This document shows positions 45,059 to 55,081 of a stretch of DNA of 64,000 nt, piece by piece. This DNA comes from Mycolicibacter sp. MU0102 (lineage in GTDB: Bacteria; Actinomycetota; Actinomycetes; Mycobacteriales; Mycobacteriaceae). The stretch lies in assembly GCF_963378105.1 (NCBI RefSeq), contig NZ_OY726398.1:2480001-2544000 (forward strand), read 5' to 3'. Under the pieces are notes generated by a model that was not told the DNA's origin, ran no database searches, and saw only the letters and a program-made list of their open reading frames with translations. The position numbers and the translations under genes are program-made. Positions within the stretch are counted from its first letter, which is position 1, and the number at the start of each line of letters is the position of its first letter.

Positions 45059-45792
45059 TCGTTGCGACCTACCCCGATGCCGACGCACTGGTCGCCGCTG
45101 CCGGTGACCGGCTGGCCGGTGCCGTCGAATCGGCCATCGCCGCCCGGGGCCGGGCGTTAGTCGTGCTAACCGGCGGCGGTACCGGCATCGCGTTGCTGCA
45201 TCGCCTCGGCGAGCACGCCGCGCGGATCGACTGGACAAAGGTGCATCTGTTCTTCGGTGACGACCGCTTCGTCCCGGCGGACGACGCCGACCGCAACGAC
45301 AAGCAGGCGCGCGAAGCGCTGTTGGGCCGCATCGACATCCCGGCTGCCAACGTGCACTCCATGCCGGCCAGCGACGGGGAATACGGCGACGACCTCGACG
45401 CCGCCGCGCAGGCCTACCAAGAGGTGCTGGCGGCCAACGCCGAGCCGGGCCAGCCCGCGCCGGACTTCGACGTGCACCTGCTGGGCATGGGCGGCGAGGG
45501 CCACGTCAACTCACTGTTTCCCGACACCGCGGCCGTCCGCGAAACCACCCGGCTGGTGGTCGGGGTACCCGACTCGCCCAAGCCTCCCCCGCGCCGAATC
45601 ACGCTGACACTGCCCGCAATCCGGCGTTCCCGCGAGGTGTGGCTGGTGGTGGCCGGTGAGGCCAAGGCCGAGGCGGTCGCCGCCGCCGTCGGTGGCGCCG
45701 ACCCGATTACGGTGCCCGCCGCCGGAGCCACCGGGCGCGAGCAGACGGTGTGGCTGCTCGACGAGGCCGCGGCATCTCAACTGCCCGGCTAA
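45055..45792 (+). CDS. pgl: 6-phosphogluconolactonase
   Basis: 245 aa. Conserved LTGGGTGIALLHRL, KVHLFFGDDRFVPADDADRND, LLGMGGEGHVNSLFP and PPPRRITLTLPAI. Hydrolyses the lactone produced by Zwf2. GTG start in the GTGA overlap with opcA. DevB/Rv1445c type. Confidence 0.96.
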   Translation: MIVATYPDADALVAAAGDRLAGAVESAIAARGRALVVLTGGGTGIALLHRLGEHAARIDWTKVHLFFGDDRFVPADDADRNDKQAREALLGRIDIPAANVHSMPASDGEYGDDLDAAAQAYQEVLAANAEPGQPAPDFDVHLLGMGGEGHVNSLFPDTAAVRETTRLVVGVPDSPKPPPRRITLTLPAIRRSREVWLVVAGEAKAEAVAAAVGGADPITVPAAGATGREQTVWLLDEAAASQLPG

Positions 45793-45805
45793 TGCGCACG
45801 TCATA

Positions 45806-46204
45806 ATGAGCGCTATGGCAGACAGAAGCTCAGGCACCGGCACGGAACGTAAGCGGCTCAAGACCTTGGCTCAGGCGGCGCTGAACGCCGACGTGACGGT
45901 CGGGCAGCTCGAGGATGTCCTGGGCGGTCTGGGCGGCACCATGAATGAGCTCAACAGTTCCTTGGCCAACCTCAACACCACGATCGAGCGCCTGGGCGGC
46001 GGCCTGGACCATCTTGAGGAGACCATGGCCAGCCTGGACGATCTGGCCCGCCGCCTGGTCACGCTGATCGAGCCGGTGGAGGCCATCGTCAACCGGATCG
46101 ACTACCTGGTCGAAGTCGGCGAGACGGCGATGTCACCATTGGCGGCGACCGAGAATGCGGTGCGCGGCATGTTCAACGCCATGCGCAACCGGGTGGTGCG
46201 CTGA
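45806..46204 (+). CDS. Small coiled-coil conserved protein, Rv1444c type
   Basis: 132 aa (an ATG at 45815 is an alternative, 129 aa). Heptad-rich helix through the middle (GGLGGTMNELNSSLANLNTT, then LDHLEETMASLDDLARRLVT). The end LAATENAVRGMFNAMRNR resembles an amphipathic anchor. No signal peptide. Lies 14 bp after pgl, the last gene of the PPP run. Function unknown. Confidence 0.85.
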   Translation: MSAMADRSSGTGTERKRLKTLAQAALNADVTVGQLEDVLGGLGGTMNELNSSLANLNTTIERLGGGLDHLEETMASLDDLARRLVTLIEPVEAIVNRIDYLVEVGETAMSPLAATENAVRGMFNAMRNRVVR

Positions 46205-46227
46205 GCCGAGGTGGGCTCATCGAGCCG

Positions 46228-46283
46228 CGAGATTGCACTGACGCAGGAAAATCCGAGGAAAAGCCTGCATCAATGCAATCTCG
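46228..46283. terminator. Long hairpin between convergent Rv1444c-type gene and secG
   Basis: Arms 46228-46247 (CGAGATTGCACTGACGCAGG) and 46264-46283 (CCTGCATCAATGCAATCTCG) pair at 18 of 20 positions with a 16-base A-rich loop. It fills most of the 109-bp convergent gap, so a bidirectional terminator is likely. Confidence 0.62.
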
Positions 46284-46313
46284 AGGACAGCCGCGTGAGG
46301 CGGCCCGCCCGGC

Positions 46314-46547
46314 TTACTGGTACTTGATCAGCAGGCCGACGGCGATGATGGAGATCAACCAGATGGCGATGACGAAATAGGTCAGCCGGTCCAGGTTCTT
46401 CTCGACCACAGTCGAGCCGGACAGGCTGGACTGCACACCGCCACCGAACAGGGTCGACAGGCCGCCACCCTTGGCGCGGTGCAGCAGCACCAGCAGAATC
46501 ACCAGCAGGCTGGTGATCACCAAGAGAATCTGCAGCGTCAAGATCAT
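46314..46547 (-). CDS. secG: Preprotein translocase subunit SecG
   Basis: 77 aa, the M. tuberculosis length. Two transmembrane helices (ILLVITSLLVILLVLLH and YFVIAIWLISIIAVGLLI) joined by the typical GGGLSTLFGGG loop. Part of the SecYEG channel. Preceded by a leaderless-type promoter. Confidence 0.95.
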   Translation of the reverse strand: MILTLQILLVITSLLVILLVLLHRAKGGGLSTLFGGGVQSSLSGSTVVEKNLDRLTYFVIAIWLISIIAVGLLIKYQ

Positions 46548-46553
46548 GCCGCT

Positions 46554-46559
46554 ACCCTA
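46554..46559 (-). promoter_or_regulatory. -10 hexamer of secG (leaderless)
   Basis: TAGGGT on the minus strand ends six bases before the secG ATG, with no Shine-Dalgarno sequence. The gap to tpi is only 43 bp, so secG can be expressed separately from the glycolytic genes. Confidence 0.58.
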
Positions 46560-46590
46560 CCGTTCGCCCTGGGCCGGACCCGGCGCCGGG

Positions 46591-47376
46591 TCAAGGGAGG
46601 GGCCCGCCGGCTGCCAGCGCCGCCAGCATCGCGAACTGCTCACCGTCGAGCGACGCTCCGCCGACCAGGCCGCCATCCACGTCGGGCTGACCGATCAGTT
46701 CGCCGACGTTCTTGGCGTTGACCGAGCCGCCGTAGAGCACCCGGACCGTGTCGGCGATCTTGGGCGAGGCGAGCTTGCCCAGCTCGGCCCGCACGGCCGC
46801 ACACACTTCCTGCGCGTCCGCCGCACCGGCCACCCGGCCGGTACCGATGGCCCACACCGGTTCATAGGCGATGACGCTCGCACCGATCTGCTCGGCGCTC
46901 AAGCCGGCCAGGGAGCCGCGCAACTGCTCCAGGCAGTGCTCGACGTGGCTGCCGGCCTCCCGGATCTCCAGGTGCTCACCGATGCAGATGATCGGGGTCA
47001 GGCCGTGCTTGAGTGCGGCGCCGGCCTTTGCGGCGACCAGCGCGTCGTCCTCACCGTGGTAGCTGCGCCGTTCGGAGTGTCCGACGACGACGAAGGTGCA
47101 GCCCAGCTTGGCCAGGAACGCCCCGCTGATCTCGCCGGTGTAGGCGCCCGCGTCGTGCTGCGAGACGTCCTGGGCGCCGAAGGTCAGCCGAAGCTTGTCC
47201 CCATCGACCAGGGTCTGCACGCTGCGCAGGTCGGTGAACGGTGGCAGCACCGTGACATCGACCTTGTCGAAGTACTTGTCCGGCAGCGCGAATGCCACCT
47301 TCTGCACCAGGGCGATGGCCTCAAAGTGGTTGAGGTTCATCTTCCAGTTGCCGGCGATCAGCGGCTTACGACTCAT
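46591..47376 (-). CDS. tpi: Triosephosphate isomerase
   Basis: 261 aa. Substrate Lys in GNWKMN, catalytic His in VVGHSERR, catalytic Glu in AYEPVWAIGTG, and the phosphate loop GGSVNAKN and GGLVGGAS. ATG overlaps the pgk stop by 4 bp. Confidence 0.97.
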   Translation of the reverse strand: MSRKPLIAGNWKMNLNHFEAIALVQKVAFALPDKYFDKVDVTVLPPFTDLRSVQTLVDGDKLRLTFGAQDVSQHDAGAYTGEISGAFLAKLGCTFVVVGHSERRSYHGEDDALVAAKAGAALKHGLTPIICIGEHLEIREAGSHVEHCLEQLRGSLAGLSAEQIGASVIAYEPVWAIGTGRVAGAADAQEVCAAVRAELGKLASPKIADTVRVLYGGSVNAKNVGELIGQPDVDGGLVGGASLDGEQFAMLAALAAGGPLP

Positions 47377-48608
47377 GACGCTCCTCCGGTTTCCAAGACC
47401 TGCAGGCCCGGCAGTGCTTTGCCCTCAAGGTATTCCAAGGACGCCCCGCCGCCGGTGGAGATGTGCGAGAAACCGTCCTCCGGCAATCCCAGAGCCCGTA
47501 CCGCCGCGGCAGAGTCGCCCCCGCCGACGACGCTGAACGCGCCCTTGGAGGTGGCCGCCGCGATCGCCTCGGCCACTCCCCTGGTGCCGGCCTCGAAGGC
47601 CGGGAACTCGAACACGCCCATCGGCCCGTTCCAGAAGATGGTCTTGGCATTGCCCAGTAGCGCGGCGAACCGCTCCACCGAACCCGGGCCGATATCCAGG
47701 CCCATCTTGCCGTCCGGGATGGCGTCCGCCGCGACCACCTCACCGGTGGCGGCGGCGTCGAACTTGTCGGCGACGACGATGTCCACCGGCAGCCGCAGCA
47801 CGTCGGCGTAGTCATCGAGCAGCTGCCGGCAGGTGTCCACCATGTCGGCTTCCAGCAGCGAGGTTCCGACCTCGAGGCCTTGGGCGGCCAGGAAGGTGAA
47901 GCACATGCCGCCGCCGATCACGATGGAATCGGCCTTGGTTGCCAGCGACTTGATCACGCCCAGCTTGTCGGAGACCTTCGACCCGCCCAGCACCACGGCG
48001 TAGGGCCGCTCGGTGGACTCGGTCAGCTGCTGCAGTACCTGGATCTCCGCGGCGACCAGCGTTCCGGCATACGACGGGAGCAGCGTGGCGACGTCGTAGA
48101 CGGAGGCCTGCTTGCGGTGCACCACACCGAATCCGTCGGAGACGAACGCCCCCGGCGAACCGTCCGGCGCGGCGACCAGCTCGGCCAGCGCCCGGGCCAG
48201 AGCCAGGCGCTCGTTGTCGTCCTTGCTGGTCTCCCGCGCGTCGAAGCGGATGTTCTCCAGCAGCAGCACGTCGCCGTCGGTCAGGCCTTCGGCGCGGGCC
48301 AGGGCGTCGGTGCCGACCACGTCACCGGCCAGCTGGACATGCCGGCCCAACTGCTCGCCGAGCGCGGCCGCAACCGGTGCTAGCGACAGTTTGGGGTCCG
48401 GACCGTCCTTGGGCCGGCCCAGGTGGGCTGTCACTACGACCTTGGCGCCGGCGTCGACCAACGCGCGCAGCGTGGGCACCGATGCGGTGATCCGGCCCAG
48501 GTCGGTGATCTTTCCATCGTCGAGCGGGACGTTCAGGTCGGAGCGCACCAGCACGCCCCGACCCGAAACACCCTCGGCGATCAGGTCTTCAACTGACTTG
48601 ACGGCCAC
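47373..48608 (-). CDS. pgk: Phosphoglycerate kinase
   Basis: 411 aa. N-terminal RSDLNVPL, TAHLGRPK, and the C-terminal nucleotide site VGGGDSAAAVRALG and STGGGASLEYLEG. Coupled to gap (7-bp gap) and tpi (4-bp overlap). Confidence 0.97.
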   Translation of the reverse strand: MAVKSVEDLIAEGVSGRGVLVRSDLNVPLDDGKITDLGRITASVPTLRALVDAGAKVVVTAHLGRPKDGPDPKLSLAPVAAALGEQLGRHVQLAGDVVGTDALARAEGLTDGDVLLLENIRFDARETSKDDNERLALARALAELVAAPDGSPGAFVSDGFGVVHRKQASVYDVATLLPSYAGTLVAAEIQVLQQLTESTERPYAVVLGGSKVSDKLGVIKSLATKADSIVIGGGMCFTFLAAQGLEVGTSLLEADMVDTCRQLLDDYADVLRLPVDIVVADKFDAAATGEVVAADAIPDGKMGLDIGPGSVERFAALLGNAKTIFWNGPMGVFEFPAFEAGTRGVAEAIAAATSKGAFSVVGGGDSAAAVRALGLPEDGFSHISTGGGASLEYLEGKALPGLQVLETGGAS

Positions 48609-48615
48609 GATCGCG

Positions 48616-49638
<1,023 letters not shown>

Positions 49639-49686
49639 TGGTCTCTCCTCGTGTTACGAAGTTGCTGGTGTACTCGGCCGTCAGCC

Positions 49687-49735
49687 TAGCGGGCGTTGCG
49701 AGCGCGGCGAAGCCGGGCGAAGGCAGACGCCCGCC
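49687..49735. terminator. Composite hairpin between the DUF3556-like gene and gap
   Basis: Outer arms GCGGGCGT (49689-49696) and ACGCCCGC (49727-49734) are perfect. The centre is AGCGCGGCGAAGCCGGGCG. The same plan recurs at 60924-60972. Probably stops transcripts of the upstream gene before the gap promoter. Confidence 0.5.
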
Positions 49736-49742
49736 ATTTCGT

Positions 49743-51494
49743 CTAGCGCGTGACCGAGCCCACAGGCCCCTCGGTACGGCGGACGGGCAGGTCGTCACCG
49801 GGTTCGGGCCAGGGCTGGCGGCTGAGCATGTCGGCCACGGCCACGTAACCGGCTTCGATCAGCCCGGATTTGGCGTCGACAATCCGGTAGGCCTGCTCTT
49901 TCCGGTGGATGGGTTGACCTTCGAGCACGATCACCCGCAGGTCGCCCTCGGCGAAGTGGCAGCGGCGCTGCACGGCCGCGAGCAGCTGCTCGTTGTGGAG
50001 GTGACCTTCGCCGAAGTTCCACCCGATCAGCGGACCGGCGATGATTTCGCCGTCACGGATGTTGTAGTCGGCGACATTGTCGAGCGCTCGGGGCAGCAGG
50101 CCGTTCAGTGCCCGGCCCTGCAGGTGCATGGCTCGGAATGCCCCGGGGACTTTGTCGGCGACCAGGTCGGCGGTGGACTGGTCATAGAACTTCGCCAACT
50201 GGTTGATGACCAGTGCCGAGCTCTTGACCACGTTGGCCTCCACGATGTCCTCGGCGCCGTTGCGGAAGCACCAGAAGCTGGCCGCCCAGTTCCCGGCGTA
50301 ATAGCGCATGGCCGGCAGGAACGAAATCTGCTGCGGAAACATGTTTCCGGCCACCGGGATCACGATGAGCCCGGTGAACAGGATGGCCATCAACAGCGGC
50401 GACCGCAGGTCATAGACGCTGACTTCGGGGTGTTGTCCGAATAGGAAGAACAGTGAGAAGAGGAAGAACACATTCCATTCCAACGGGACTCCCATCGGGA
50501 GGTTGGACAAGATGTTGAGGTGAAAGATCACCATGAACGCGATCAAGAACCATCGCCACGGATGATCGCCGGCGACGAGCACCAGTAGCGCCGGCACGAC
50601 GAACTCGGCGGTGGTGCCGCCGACGTGTGCCATCAACTGCGGGATCCGGGTGGGCCGCAGGTCGTTGACGTGATCGCGGTACATCAGGTGTTTGAGGCCG
50701 GTGAAGATCTTGGAGCGCAGCAGGGCGTTGTTGCTCGTCATCACCGCGACGACATAGGGAAAGTGGTGGTTGAGCTTGGAGGTGGCCGCACCCCACCACA
50801 GCCCGAGGATGATGAGTTTGAACGCGGCCATCTGGTCGACGTAGGGGAAGAAGAAGACGAGCAACGTCAACCCGTAGTGCTCGGCGCGGGCGGCCAGGAA
50901 GATCGTCTTGTCCCGCAGGCCCAGCAGAACCAGTGCGACGGCCATCGGCGCCACCACCATCGGGTCCAACAGACCTACCGGGGCGGGATCGCCCTGACCC
51001 GGTGACAGCAATGCCCAGACACCGGAGCCCAGCACCGCGGCATACAGCGCGATATCGATCACGGTGCGGGAATCGCCGCGGGTGAACGGGACCTTGCCGG
51101 GCCAGGGCGGCAATCGGATTGTGTTGGGCCGCAACCAGTACAAGACACCACCGATGGGCGGCCAGAACCGGGCGGTCAACGGACCGGATCCACAGCCCAA
51201 GCCCAGGATTTCGAACAGCAGGCTGAAGACGACGAGCTTCTGATAAACGATCGGCTGGGTCCACCAGTCGGCGATGCGCCCGAGCTCGCCCAGGCCCGGG
51301 GTCAATGCGATGACTGCCGCCGCGCCTGCGGCGTAGGCCGCGATCTTGATCAGGTAGATCAGGTAGACCCCGGACGGGGTGCCGAAACCCTCTTCGGCCC
51401 AGTGCCTGCTGCAGACCTGGATCCGCCTCGGCCACGGGGTGGCGCGCCACGTTTCGGGGTCGACGTCGGGAACCGACGGTTTGATGAACCCCAT
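49743..51494 (-). CDS. Polytopic membrane protein, DUF3556-like
   Basis: 583 aa. About ten hydrophobic segments (YLIYLIKIAAYAAGAAAVIA; YGLTLLVFFFPYVDQM; WFLIAFMVIFHLNILSNL; LLMAILFTGLIVIPVAGN) followed by a soluble C-terminal domain of about 170 residues. The start MGFIKPSVPDVDPETWRATP and HWAEEGFGTP, RLPPWPGKVPFTRGD fit what I remember of the mycobacterial DUF3556 family; HTTM-like features are possible. RBS GGGAG upstream. Not part of this interval in M. tuberculosis. Function unknown. Confidence 0.8.
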   Translation of the reverse strand: MGFIKPSVPDVDPETWRATPWPRRIQVCSRHWAEEGFGTPSGVYLIYLIKIAAYAAGAAAVIALTPGLGELGRIADWWTQPIVYQKLVVFSLLFEILGLGCGSGPLTARFWPPIGGVLYWLRPNTIRLPPWPGKVPFTRGDSRTVIDIALYAAVLGSGVWALLSPGQGDPAPVGLLDPMVVAPMAVALVLLGLRDKTIFLAARAEHYGLTLLVFFFPYVDQMAAFKLIILGLWWGAATSKLNHHFPYVVAVMTSNNALLRSKIFTGLKHLMYRDHVNDLRPTRIPQLMAHVGGTTAEFVVPALLVLVAGDHPWRWFLIAFMVIFHLNILSNLPMGVPLEWNVFFLFSLFFLFGQHPEVSVYDLRSPLLMAILFTGLIVIPVAGNMFPQQISFLPAMRYYAGNWAASFWCFRNGAEDIVEANVVKSSALVINQLAKFYDQSTADLVADKVPGAFRAMHLQGRALNGLLPRALDNVADYNIRDGEIIAGPLIGWNFGEGHLHNEQLLAAVQRRCHFAEGDLRVIVLEGQPIHRKEQAYRIVDAKSGLIEAGYVAVADMLSRQPWPEPGDDLPVRRTEGPVGSVTR

Positions 51495-51556
51495 ATTGCC
51501 CTCACTCCCTGCCGTGTGCCCGTTCTGTTATAGCGGTCTGTGCAGGCGTGCGACGG

Positions 51557-52930
51557 TCATTCGGGTGGGTCGGGGTCTCCTTGCAGGAGTTCTTCGGGGT
51601 GGTGGGCGTGGTTGATTTGGGGTGGTGCGGTGCCGTCGGTCCAGCTGAGGCGGCCGGTGGTGGTGATGGTGGTGTGTTGGTGGCCGTCGGTGGTGTCGGT
51701 GTGGTCGCAGCCGCAGGCGAAGAACAGTTCGTCGGCGTTGGTGTGGCCGCCGTGTGCCCAGGGTTTGGCGTGGTGCACTTCGCAGTGATAGCCCGGTTCG
51801 AGGCAGTTGGGTCGGGTGCAGCCGCGGTCGCGGGCGTGGCAGATGAGGCGTTGGTCGGCGGTGGCGATGCGTTTTTGTCGGCCGAGGTACAGGGGTCGTG
51901 TGGTGTGGTCGTCGAAGACGGCGAGGTAGTGAATCGATTGGGCGGCCATGGCGATCAGGTCGCGCATGGGCAGTCGGGAGCCGCCGCCGGTCAGTGCTGG
52001 TGGTGGCATGGCGATGGTGGGGTCGGTGGCGGCGTGGGCGGCTTGGTTGAGTTCGGCCAAGGTGGTGGTGACCACGACGGTGACGGGGTGGCCGCGGTGG
52101 GTGCCGAGTTTTCCCGAGGCGATGGCGGTCGATAGGGCTAGGCGCAGGGCGTCGTGGCAGCGCTGCGCTGTGGTGCGGTCATCGCCGGCGGCCGGGGCGG
52201 TGGGATCGGGGTTGTGTCGTCCGGGGCGTACGGCGGCCGCAACTGCTTCGAAGTAGGCGCGGGTTTGGGGGTCTAGGAGGCCGGTGAGTTTGGACATGCC
52301 GTCGGGGCCTTGGCGGCCCAGTGTCAGGGCGCGGCGTCGTGCGCGGTCGCGGTCGCTGAACAGCCCATCGGGGTTGAGGTGATCGGCGATGCGTTGCCCG
52401 ATCTTGGTGAGCACCCCGGCGTCGACTCTGCTGGCGTGGGAGACCAGGGCGGCCTCTGCCTGCGCGATCTGGGGCGGGGTGACCGATCCCGGCAGGATGT
52501 CGATGGCTTGGCAGATCGCGCGGATGTGGTCCTCCCCAATCGAACCGGATTCGATGGAGGTGGCTAGGGCTGGGAGTTCGGGTGGGATCGGGGCACCGGT
52601 CAGGCAGCGGCGGGGCCGGATGCGGGCGGCCAAACGGCAGCGGCGGGTGATCTCGCGTGGGGTGATCCGCAAGCGTTTCCACAGGGATGCCCGTGCTTCG
52701 GCAATCGAACCGCAGCCGTCGGGCGGGTCGGCGAGTTCGCCGAAGATCCGGTACATCAGGCCGCGGTTGACGCGGTCTTGGGTTTCTAGCCGGTCGGCGA
52801 CCTCGATGCGAAAGGTGTTGCCCACCAGATCCGTCGCGGTCGACCGCAACACCGCATGGGCGGTGTCAATGGCATCAAGAGCAGCGCAGACCTGCTCCCG
52901 CGCCGCTGCCGCACCCAGTGCTGTTGCCAT
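51557..52930 (-). CDS. DUF222/HNH endonuclease-like protein (13E12 repeat family)
   Basis: 457 aa. DUF222 helical region (ARIRPRRCLTGAPIPPELPA and following), then a C-terminal HNH domain: CTRPNCLEPGYHCEVHHAKP, then HGGHTNADELFFACGCDH, with Cys and His metal ligands and the catalytic HH pair. Members are multi-copy in mycobacteria and often sit in variable regions; whether they move or cut DNA is not shown. A single copy here, apparently intact. TAGCGT -10 six bases before ATG. Confidence 0.9.
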   Translation of the reverse strand: MATALGAAAAREQVCAALDAIDTAHAVLRSTATDLVGNTFRIEVADRLETQDRVNRGLMYRIFGELADPPDGCGSIAEARASLWKRLRITPREITRRCRLAARIRPRRCLTGAPIPPELPALATSIESGSIGEDHIRAICQAIDILPGSVTPPQIAQAEAALVSHASRVDAGVLTKIGQRIADHLNPDGLFSDRDRARRRALTLGRQGPDGMSKLTGLLDPQTRAYFEAVAAAVRPGRHNPDPTAPAAGDDRTTAQRCHDALRLALSTAIASGKLGTHRGHPVTVVVTTTLAELNQAAHAATDPTIAMPPPALTGGGSRLPMRDLIAMAAQSIHYLAVFDDHTTRPLYLGRQKRIATADQRLICHARDRGCTRPNCLEPGYHCEVHHAKPWAHGGHTNADELFFACGCDHTDTTDGHQHTTITTTGRLSWTDGTAPPQINHAHHPEELLQGDPDPPE

Positions 52931-52936
52931 ACCCCG

Positions 52937-52942
52937 ACGCTA
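52937..52942 (-). promoter_or_regulatory. -10 hexamer of the DUF222/HNH gene (leaderless)
   Basis: TAGCGT on the minus strand ends six bases before the ATG at 52930, suggesting the gene has its own active promoter. Confidence 0.5.
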
Positions 52943-52993
52943 AAAACCACCCCCGACAACAACACCGGAAGACGGCCCAGGAAAAGCCACCCT

Positions 52994-53025
52994 GTGGATC
53001 AACCCCCAACTGGGGATAAGCCCAC
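52994..53025. terminator. Hairpin after whiA
   Basis: Inner CCCC-AACT-GGGG (53004-53015) flanked by GTGG (52994-52997) and CCAC (53022-53025), directly after the whiA stop at 53028. The end of the uvrC-rapZ-yvcK-whiA operon. No T-run. Confidence 0.4.
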
Positions 53026-53027
53026 CG

Positions 53028-54011
53028 CTAGGCGTCTTCGAGCAGCTCCGGGGTGACCGCCGACTCGGTGTCGGGAATGCCGTCCTGCTTGGCCTTGCGG
53101 TCGGCCATCGACAACAGCCGCCGAATGCGTCCTGCCACCGCGTCTTTGGTCATCGGTGGGTCAGCCAGCCGGCCCAGCTCCTCCAGGGAAGCCTGCCGAT
53201 GCTCGACTCGCAGCTTGCCGGCCGAGGCCAGATGATCGGGCACGGTGTCGCCGAGGATGGCCAGTGCACGTTCCACCCGCGCCGCCGCCGCCACGGCCGC
53301 CCGCGCGGAGCGGCGCAGGTTGGCGTCGTCGAAGTTGGCCAGCCGGTTGGCGGTCGCCCGCACCTCGCGGCGGATCCGGCGCTCCTCCCAGACCAGCCTG
53401 GTGTCTTGGGCACCCATTCGGGTCAGCAGCGCCCCGATCGCCTCGCCGTCGCGCACCACCACCCGGTCCGCGCCCCGCACCTCGCGGGCCTTGGCACTGA
53501 CCCCGAGCCGGCGCGCCGCGCCGACCAGCGCCAGGGCGGCCTCCGGACCAGGGCAGCCGATCTCCAGAGCCGACGAGCGCCCCGGTTCGGTGAGGGAACC
53601 GTGCGCCAAAAACGCTCCCCGCCAAGCAGCTTCGGCGTCACCGACACTGCCGCCGACGACCTGGGCGGGCAGGCCCCGCACCGGGCGCCCGCGCAGGTCC
53701 AACAGCCCGGTCTGACGAGCCAGGGCTTCGCCGTCCTTCGTCACGCGCAACACGTAACGGGTGCTCTTGCGCATCCCGCTGGCCGTCAGCACATGCACGA
53801 TCGCGTTGTAGCCGTACAGGTCGAAGATGTCCTTGCGCAGCCGCCGCGCGATGACCCCCAGGTCCACCTCGGCTTCGACCACGACCCGACCGGCCACGAT
53901 GTGCAGTCCGCCGGCGAAGCGCAGCAGTGCCGCGACCTCGGCGCGGCGCGCACTCACCGAACTGACCACGAGACGGCTCAGCTCGTCCTTGACTTCGGCC
54001 GTCATCGCCAC
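53028..54011 (-). CDS. whiA: Transcription regulator WhiA
   Basis: 327 aa. Degenerate LAGLIDADG-homing-endonuclease-like N-domain (VKDELSRLV ... LLRFAGGLH ... GAFLAHGSLTEPGRSSALEI) and a C-terminal HTH (LEELGRLADPPMTKDAVAGR, then IRRLLSMADRKA). Involved in cell division or sporulation control in actinobacteria. Start overlaps the yvcK stop by 10 bp. Last gene of the uvrC operon. Confidence 0.96.
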   Translation of the reverse strand: MAMTAEVKDELSRLVVSSVSARRAEVAALLRFAGGLHIVAGRVVVEAEVDLGVIARRLRKDIFDLYGYNAIVHVLTASGMRKSTRYVLRVTKDGEALARQTGLLDLRGRPVRGLPAQVVGGSVGDAEAAWRGAFLAHGSLTEPGRSSALEIGCPGPEAALALVGAARRLGVSAKAREVRGADRVVVRDGEAIGALLTRMGAQDTRLVWEERRIRREVRATANRLANFDDANLRRSARAAVAAAARVERALAILGDTVPDHLASAGKLRVEHRQASLEELGRLADPPMTKDAVAGRIRRLLSMADRKAKQDGIPDTESAVTPELLEDA

Positions 54012-55081
54012 GACTTGTCACCTCCCGGCCCGAGTCCACTCGGCCCACTCACGCCGGATTGCCGGCCCCCGCCCTCGGCATGCGTCGCGACCGGTGTCGG
54101 AACGGTCAACGTCGATGCGTCGATGCTCCGAACCCCGTCCAGCGCCGCCGCCAACTTTCCTGGGTCATGTAAAGGTGTACCAGGTCGGGCCACGTCCACG
54201 AACCGAACCTCGGCAGCGAACAACGTGGCGGCACGCCGCAGCTGCTCGCGCTCGCGTTCGCTGGGCACCCGGCCTGCATCGATGATGATGTGGTCCACCG
54301 TGAAATCGGGCGCGTGTTGAGCCAATACGTGCAGGTGACGCTCCACGGAGAATCCCGCGGTCTCCCCCGGCTCGGCCACCAGGTTGAGCACCAGAGCGCG
54401 GCGGGCCGTGGTGTTCTGCAACGCCGAGGCCAGACCCGGCACCAACAGGTGCGGGATCACACTGGTGAACCACGAGCCCGGGCCGAGCACCACCAGATCC
54501 GCGGACATGATGGCGTCCACCGCTTGGCGAGTGGCCGGCGGATTGCCCGGCAACAGCCGCACCCGACGCACCTTTCCCGGGGTGGTCGCGATGGCCACCT
54601 GGCCCCGGATCACCCGGAATAGTCGCGGATCGGCTTCCAGACCGGACACGTCGGCTTCGATCTGCAGCGCGATCGGGCATATCGGCAGCACCCGCCCCTT
54701 GACCCCGAGCATCCGGCCAAGCTCGTCGAGTGCGGCCACCGGGTCGGCCAGCACTTCGTTGAGGCCGGCCAGCAGCAGGTTGCCGATCGGATGCCCCGCA
54801 AGCGCGCCGCTGCCACCGAAGCGGTGCTGCAAGATGGTCGCCCACAGCTGGCCCTTCGGGGTGTCCGAGGCCAGCGCCGCCAGTGCCATCCGTAGGTCCC
54901 CGGGCGGCACCACGTCGAGCTCACCGCGCAACCGGCCTGAGGAGCCACCGTCGTCGGCAACGGTCACCACCGCGGTGACGTGCGGGGTCAGCCGGCGGGC
55001 AGCCGACAGCGTCGCGTACAGGCCGTGCCCACCACCGAGCGCGACGATGCTCGGATTGCCATGCGCGGGCTCAACGCTCAT
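54002..55081 (-). CDS. yvcK: YvcK/CuvA-type UDP-GlcNAc-binding protein, Rv1422 type
   Basis: 359 aa. N-terminal VALGGGHGLYATLSAARRLT and TVADDGGSSGRLRGEL, the GxGG/DDGGS nucleotide-sugar site; GHPIGNLLLAGLNEV and VLGPGSWFTSVIPHLLVPG are family blocks. In mycobacteria needed for normal cell wall and growth on some carbon sources. A longer frame is open, but the ATG at 55081 overlaps the rapZ stop by 4 bp. It has a low-complexity Gly/Ser tail. Confidence 0.93.
   Translation of the reverse strand: MSVEPAHGNPSIVALGGGHGLYATLSAARRLTPHVTAVVTVADDGGSSGRLRGELDVVPPGDLRMALAALASDTPKGQLWATILQHRFGGSGALAGHPIGNLLLAGLNEVLADPVAALDELGRMLGVKGRVLPICPIALQIEADVSGLEADPRLFRVIRGQVAIATTPGKVRRVRLLPGNPPATRQAVDAIMSADLVVLGPGSWFTSVIPHLLVPGLASALQNTTARRALVLNLVAEPGETAGFSVERHLHVLAQHAPDFTVDHIIIDAGRVPSEREREQLRRAATLFAAEVRFVDVARPGTPLHDPGKLAAALDGVRSIDASTLTVPTPVATHAEGGGRQSGVSGPSGLGPGGDKSWR

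Noticed and set aside
51557..52930. Mobile element ends around the DUF222/HNH gene
   Set aside because: No terminal inverted repeats or target duplications seen in the flanking 60-100 bp.
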